From IMG/VR virus record IMGVR_UViG_3300014911_000015, positions 1 through 39,376 of that record: a DNA stretch of 39,376 nucleotides. One strand, given 5' to 3'. This DNA is from a virus. Below are positions 39,062-39,376 of this stretch, in pieces. The notes under the pieces were generated by a model. The model did not search any database, had not been told where the DNA came from, and saw nothing but the letters and a program-made list of their open reading frames with translations. The position numbers and the translations under genes are program-made. How positions within the stretch are numbered: position 1 is the stretch's first letter; each line of letters starts with the position of its first letter.

Positions 39062-39376
39062 ATGATGGTGACGAATGATCTGATGCCTGCACGCCTGGCC
39101 CTTTACCAGGGTTTCAAGCTTCTTGATGCTGGATGCCCGGTTTCAGGCGACCTGATCGATGCCGTCCTGCCACTGGCTGCAGCGGAACAACCAAAGCTGT
39201 GGGCGCCGATCGAACAGCCTCAGCACGGAGTACCCTGGGAATTCTTGCTGCGGGTAAAGAACCCAGTCGCTCTTGTGAGCTGGGCACGTGTTTTCATTCT
39301 TCGAGCTGGAGCCATGACCGCCCTGCTTCGGATGGTGGGTTTCGATCGGCGAATCAGGTACGAGTGGACGCTTGGC
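39062..39376 (+). CDS. Partial gene at the right edge
   Basis: The frame starts at ATG 39062, 4 nt after the previous stop, and is open to the window end (105 codons). The visible N-terminus (MMVTNDLMPARLALYQGFKL) is helical, followed by GDLIDAVLPLAAAEQ and an aromatic stretch (GVPWEFLLRVKNPVALVSWA). No ribosome site is obvious. No family recognised. Confidence 0.5.
   Translation, partial: MMVTNDLMPARLALYQGFKLLDAGCPVSGDLIDAVLPLAAAEQPKLWAPIEQPQHGVPWEFLLRVKNPVALVSWARVFILRAGAMTALLRMVGFDRRIRYEWTLG

Noticed and set aside
1-39376. tRNA genes, CRISPR arrays, insertion sequences, integrase
   Set aside because: I looked for cloverleaf shapes, regular direct repeats with spacers, transposase or recombinase motifs on both strands and found none that held up.

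Overview
The window is a stretch of a tailed, double-stranded DNA bacteriophage genome (or prophage) of high GC content. A compact virion module is read leftward (about 24.2 kb down to position 1) and a replication, recombination and accessory module is read rightward (25.45 kb to the end). Both modules run off the window. I see no integrase, tRNA, rRNA, CRISPR array or insertion sequence, and no DNA polymerase. The host cannot be named; a perfect sigma-54 promoter points to a bacterium with RpoN.

Leftward module, in order of transcription: probable small terminase, a 58-residue basic protein, large terminase, coiled-coil holin-like protein, M15-type peptidase (endolysin), small membrane protein, portal, scaffold-like acidic protein, major capsid protein, three neck or connector-type proteins, a 731-residue tail hub-like protein, a fibre-like protein, three ejection-type proteins (a basic Gly/Arg-rich one, a coiled-coil one and a giant one of 2303 residues), a second small membrane protein, a zinc ribbon, and two N-terminally membrane-anchored beta-rich proteins. 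The order and the giant internal protein fit a short-tailed (podovirus-like) virion.

Between the divergent modules lies about 1.3 kb without a credible gene (24161-25454). It holds overlapping back-to-back promoters sharing one -35 element, an early intrinsic terminator in the leftward leader, a dense set of strong hairpins (including near-palindromes of 59 and 64 nt), and a perfect sigma-54 promoter just before the first rightward gene, with palindromes placed where enhancer sites would be expected.

Rightward module: 25.4-31.4 kb holds accessory genes with near-identical Shine-Dalgarno sequences, several preceded or followed by GC-rich hairpins. Two adjacent paralogous genes each carry the same three-hairpin element 5 nt after the stop, with diverged but still complementary stems. 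From a second promoter at 31.43 kb follow a zinc ribbon, a YqaJ exonuclease, a RecT annealing protein, an initiator with an origin-like repeat cluster inside its gene, a DnaB-type helicase, and a run of small overlapping genes that ends with a miniaturised Gp37/Gp68 (DUF5131)-like protein.

The strongest leads are: a ~85-residue winged-helix-like domain present twice in the giant virion protein and once in the first rightward gene; the sigma-54 control region and structured intergenic region; the covarying three-hairpin element; the origin inside the initiator gene; and the condensed DUF5131 protein.
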